A stretch of DNA of 64,000 nt from Chitinophaga lutea. Its GTDB lineage: Bacteria > Bacteroidota > Bacteroidia > Chitinophagales > Chitinophagaceae. Position 1 is the first letter of the stretch. The number at the start of each line of letters is the position of its first letter. The notes below the pieces were generated by a model. It did not search any database. It was not told the origin of the DNA and worked only from the letters and a program-made list of their open reading frames with translations. The stretch is taken from contig NZ_RPDH01000001.1 of assembly GCF_003813775.1 (NCBI RefSeq), positions 2,108,001 to 2,172,000 on the forward strand, given 5' to 3'. Of the stretch, positions 62,017-64,000 are shown piece by piece. The position numbers were made by a program, and so were the translations under genes.

Positions 62017-62765
62017 ATGGCCTCCGGATCTGTGCGGAATACTGCGCCCATTTCGCCGAGCAGCGGCTGCAGAAACGCGGTGTGATATCCCTTGCGCCCG
62101 CCGTAGGCCGGTTCCGTAGTGCCTGCATCCGGGAGGTTGAGGCCTGCAAGGGCCAGAATGTTATAAATCCGGTCCAACCACAGATCCTGCAAGGCTTTTT
62201 CCCCGGGGTATATACCCTCCGCGACCAGTTCCTGCTCATGGTCGCCGGGCTCAAACAGGCCCAGCGCCAGCGGAAAGCAGTAGTCGAGTGCGCTTTGCAT
62301 CCGGGCATAACTTTCTTCGCCGGCCCGGCACAGCTGCGAAATCCAGGCATTGGCGTGCAGGGTGTGGTATTTGATTTCGCCCTTCAGCTTTCGGGCGAGT
62401 GGTTGCAACGGGGCAAAGGTGCTTTGTTCGAGCCGGCTGTAGCGCACCGCTTCGGCATGGTCGAACAAAAAATGCCGCATCAGGCTGAAGTCGTATTCGC
62501 CATTGGGCAGTTCCACCAGGTGGCAGCATTTATATTCTTTTTCGTTGCGCAGGAAGGCGTACCGGTCAGGGTCGGTCCCGCCCAGCTCTTCGTGCAGCAC
62601 ACGGTAGAGGGCCCAGGCATGCCCGATCTTGTCCTGCGCCATGGAAGAAAAGGCGATGTCTTCCTCCATAATGGGCCCCAGGCCCGTCCATTCCGAATTC
62701 CGGTGGCCCTGTATCAGCGCGTCATCTGCCATGGCAGTGAGCAGGTAGTGGAGTGCTGGGTTCAT
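62010..62765 (-). CDS. paaC: Phenylacetyl-CoA epoxidase structural subunit PaaC
   Basis: A 251-residue helical subunit of the multicomponent epoxidase. It has the ferritin-like helices of PaaA but the metal ligands are lost: MAQDKIGHAWALYR replaces the DE..H pattern. EIKYHTLHANAW and LEQSTFAPLQPLARKLKG are family segments. It holds the catalytic PaaA in the complex. It overlaps paaB by four bases (ATGA) and paaD by seven, so all are coupled. Confidence 0.94.
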   Translation of the reverse strand: MNPALHYLLTAMADDALIQGHRNSEWTGLGPIMEEDIAFSSMAQDKIGHAWALYRVLHEELGGTDPDRYAFLRNEKEYKCCHLVELPNGEYDFSLMRHFLFDHAEAVRYSRLEQSTFAPLQPLARKLKGEIKYHTLHANAWISQLCRAGEESYARMQSALDYCFPLALGLFEPGDHEQELVAEGIYPGEKALQDLWLDRIYNILALAGLNLPDAGTTEPAYGGRKGYHTAFLQPLLGEMGAVFRTDPEAIW

Positions 62766-63139
62766 TCTTTTCCTGATTTTTTAAAGCGGTTGATTTTTTC
62801 CATGACTTTAAATCCGCTGGCGTCGCGGTAAGTTTTATCGAGGTTGTTGGCGAACATGTCCTCATCTTCGGCGCTGAAAGCGAGGATGTCTGCACTGCGC
62901 ACGACCCAGAGGTTGAAGCATTTTTTCCGGCGGGCGAATTGCTCTTTGGCAAAAACCAGCGCCAGTTGGGCGTTGGGGGCGTGTACACAGCCCACGTGCT
63001 CGTGGTGGGCGCCTCTTTTTTCCTGGTGAAATACTTCGAATACATTCCAGTTCTCACCGTCCTGCACTACTACCGGTTCTCCGGAAGCACTTAGCTGCAG
63101 GCGGTTTACGCGGGGATCTAATGATTGGTTGTTTTCCAT
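62762..63139 (-). CDS. paaB: Phenylacetyl-CoA epoxidase subunit PaaB
   Basis: A 125-residue subunit of the epoxidase. WNVFEVFHQEKRGAHHEHVGCVHAPN is the family signature, followed by ALVFAKEQFARRKKCFNLWVV. PaaB is small and links the PaaA-PaaC assemblies. It is 20 bases after paaA and overlaps paaC by four bases. Confidence 0.94.
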   Translation of the reverse strand: MENNQSLDPRVNRLQLSASGEPVVVQDGENWNVFEVFHQEKRGAHHEHVGCVHAPNAQLALVFAKEQFARRKKCFNLWVVRSADILAFSAEDEDMFANNLDKTYRDASGFKVMEKINRFKKSGKE

Positions 63140-63159
63140 GCTGGTCGTTTTGCAAGTCC

Positions 63160-64000
63160 TTACGCCACCGGTGCGGCGGTTTTATCTGCCGGGTTCATGA
63201 GGGCTTTCCTTACCCAGCGGCCGTGTTCCTCTGCCCATTTCCGCACGTCGAGTCGCTCCTTGTTACAGGGGCCACCGCCATTGATCACTTTTTTGAACAG
63301 GTCCCAATCCGGGTCTGAAAATTCCCACCTGCCGGTGCTTTCGTTTTTACGGAGGTTTTCGTCGGGCAGGGTGAGGCCCAGCTCCCATATTTTCGGTACG
63401 TAGGTGTCGAGAAACTGGTTGCGCATTTCGTCGTTGCTGGCCATTTTCACTTTCCACTGCATCAGTTTTTCGCTGTGCACGGAACTTTTATCCGGCGGGC
63501 CGAAAAAGTGCATGATGGGCTGCCACCAGCGGTTGAGGGCGTCCTGCAGCATCGCGCGCTGCGCCGGCGTACCGGTGGCCAGTTCGATGAACGCATCGTG
63601 CCCCTGCTTCAGGTGAAAACTCTCTTCGTAACAAATTCTTTCCAACGCCCTGCAGTAGGGGCCGTAGGAACCTTTGGCATTGGCCACCTGGTTCACGATG
63701 GCCGCGGCGTCTATCAAAAAACCGATCACGGTTACATCTGCCCAGGTTTCAGCCGGGTAGTTAAATACGTTGGAATATTTTGATTTCCCGCTGAGCAGGT
63801 CGTTGATCATTGCTTCGCGGCTTTTGCCGAGTGTTTCCGCCGCATTGTACAGCAGTTGCCCGTGACCGATCTCGTCCTGCACCTTGGCGATCAGCGCCAG
63901 CTTCCGCTTGAACCCGGGGGCGCGGGTAATCCAGGTTCCTTCGGGCAGGGCGCCAATGATTTCAGAATGGGCGTGCTGTTCGATGAGGCGGATAAGTTGC
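63160..64000 (-). CDS. paaA: Phenylacetyl-CoA epoxidase catalytic subunit PaaA (5' end cut by window edge)
   Basis: The catalytic di-iron subunit that epoxidises phenylacetyl-CoA. About 279 residues are visible of the usual 310 or so; the frame stays open to base 64000, so the N-terminus is outside. Iron ligands are in [13 protein letters not shown] and [16 protein letters not shown], the EX2H pairs of the family. [14 protein letters not shown] and [15 protein letters not shown] are typical. It is first in the visible operon paaA-paaB-paaC-paaD(-nadD). Confidence 0.95.
   Translation of the reverse strand, partial: QLIRLIEQHAHSEIIGALPEGTWITRAPGFKRKLALIAKVQDEIGHGQLLYNAAETLGKSREAMINDLLSGKSKYSNVFNYPAETWADVTVIGFLIDAAAIVNQVANAKGSYGPYCRALERICYEESFHLKQGHDAFIELATGTPAQRAMLQDALNRWWQPIMHFFGPPDKSSVHSEKLMQWKVKMASNDEMRNQFLDTYVPKIWELGLTLPDENLRKNESTGRWEFSDPDWDLFKKVINGGGPCNKERLDVRKWAEEHGRWVRKALMNPADKTAAPVA

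Overview
The window reads as chromosomal DNA of a Bacteroidota bacterium, most likely in the Chitinophagaceae (Chitinophaga-like). The evidence is taken from the sequence. Several genes have Bacteroidota-type promoters with a TAnnTTTG -7 box. Shine-Dalgarno sequences are weak. Lineage-typical families are present: GLPGLI, OMP_b-brl outer-membrane barrels, SPASM radical SAM, SWIM-SNF2, DUF4377 and YtxH/YqjE. Menaquinone is made by the futalosine route (MqnC). No rRNA, tRNA, CRISPR array, prophage or intact insertion sequence was found.

Layout. 1-1185: two TetR-type regulators in tandem. 1186-2393: gene-free DNA with inverted and direct repeats and possible transposon-end remnants. 2394-7149: an aspartate-type aminotransferase, the DNA polymerase sliding clamp dnaN, a fatty-acid-hydroxylase-type membrane enzyme and two small envelope proteins. 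7209-15480: a thiamine operon with promoter, TPP riboswitch, a 15-bp hairpin trapping the thiS start, then thiS-thiC-tenI/thiE-thiD-thiE-thiG-thiH and an MFS transporter. 15531-20031: a tandem-repeat array, a truncated globin, and a kdnA-kdsB-kdnB operon predicted to make CMP-8-amino-Kdo for lipid A core sugar. 20068-31139: D-aminoacylase-like amidohydrolase, an M16 peptidase pair, a two-lobed retropepsin-PDZ protein, mqnC, a GNAT enzyme, a Tat-exported isomerase-like protein and small genes. 31467-37765: an outer-membrane barrel and a GLPGLI protein divergent from a histidine kinase/response regulator pair. 38295-45215: a SNF2 helicase, DoxX, ComB-like phosphatase, SRPBCC protein and gcvT. 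45354-54575: M28 peptidase, NrtR-like Nudix regulator next to nicotinamide phosphoribosyltransferase, a small COX1-motif membrane protein, an OMP barrel, DJ-1/PfpI, YiiX and DUF4241 proteins. 55077-61508: twin CAP-domain lipoproteins, GH25 lysozyme, radical SAM enzyme, a YtxH/YqjE stress-type cluster, AI-2E permease and nadD. 61531-64000: paaD-paaC-paaB-paaA (phenylacetyl-CoA epoxidase), cut by the right edge.

No new multi-gene defence or secretion system is visible. The most unusual signal is a set of four gene-free intervals filled with degenerate tandem repeats, monomer about 50-58 bp in at least three. Each has its own sequence, and some start inside the 3' end of the neighbouring gene; the globin copy is the clearest. 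The other notable points are the apparent expression platform of the TPP riboswitch, the Kdo8N operon, and the NrtR-like/nadV pair with an inverted repeat between them.
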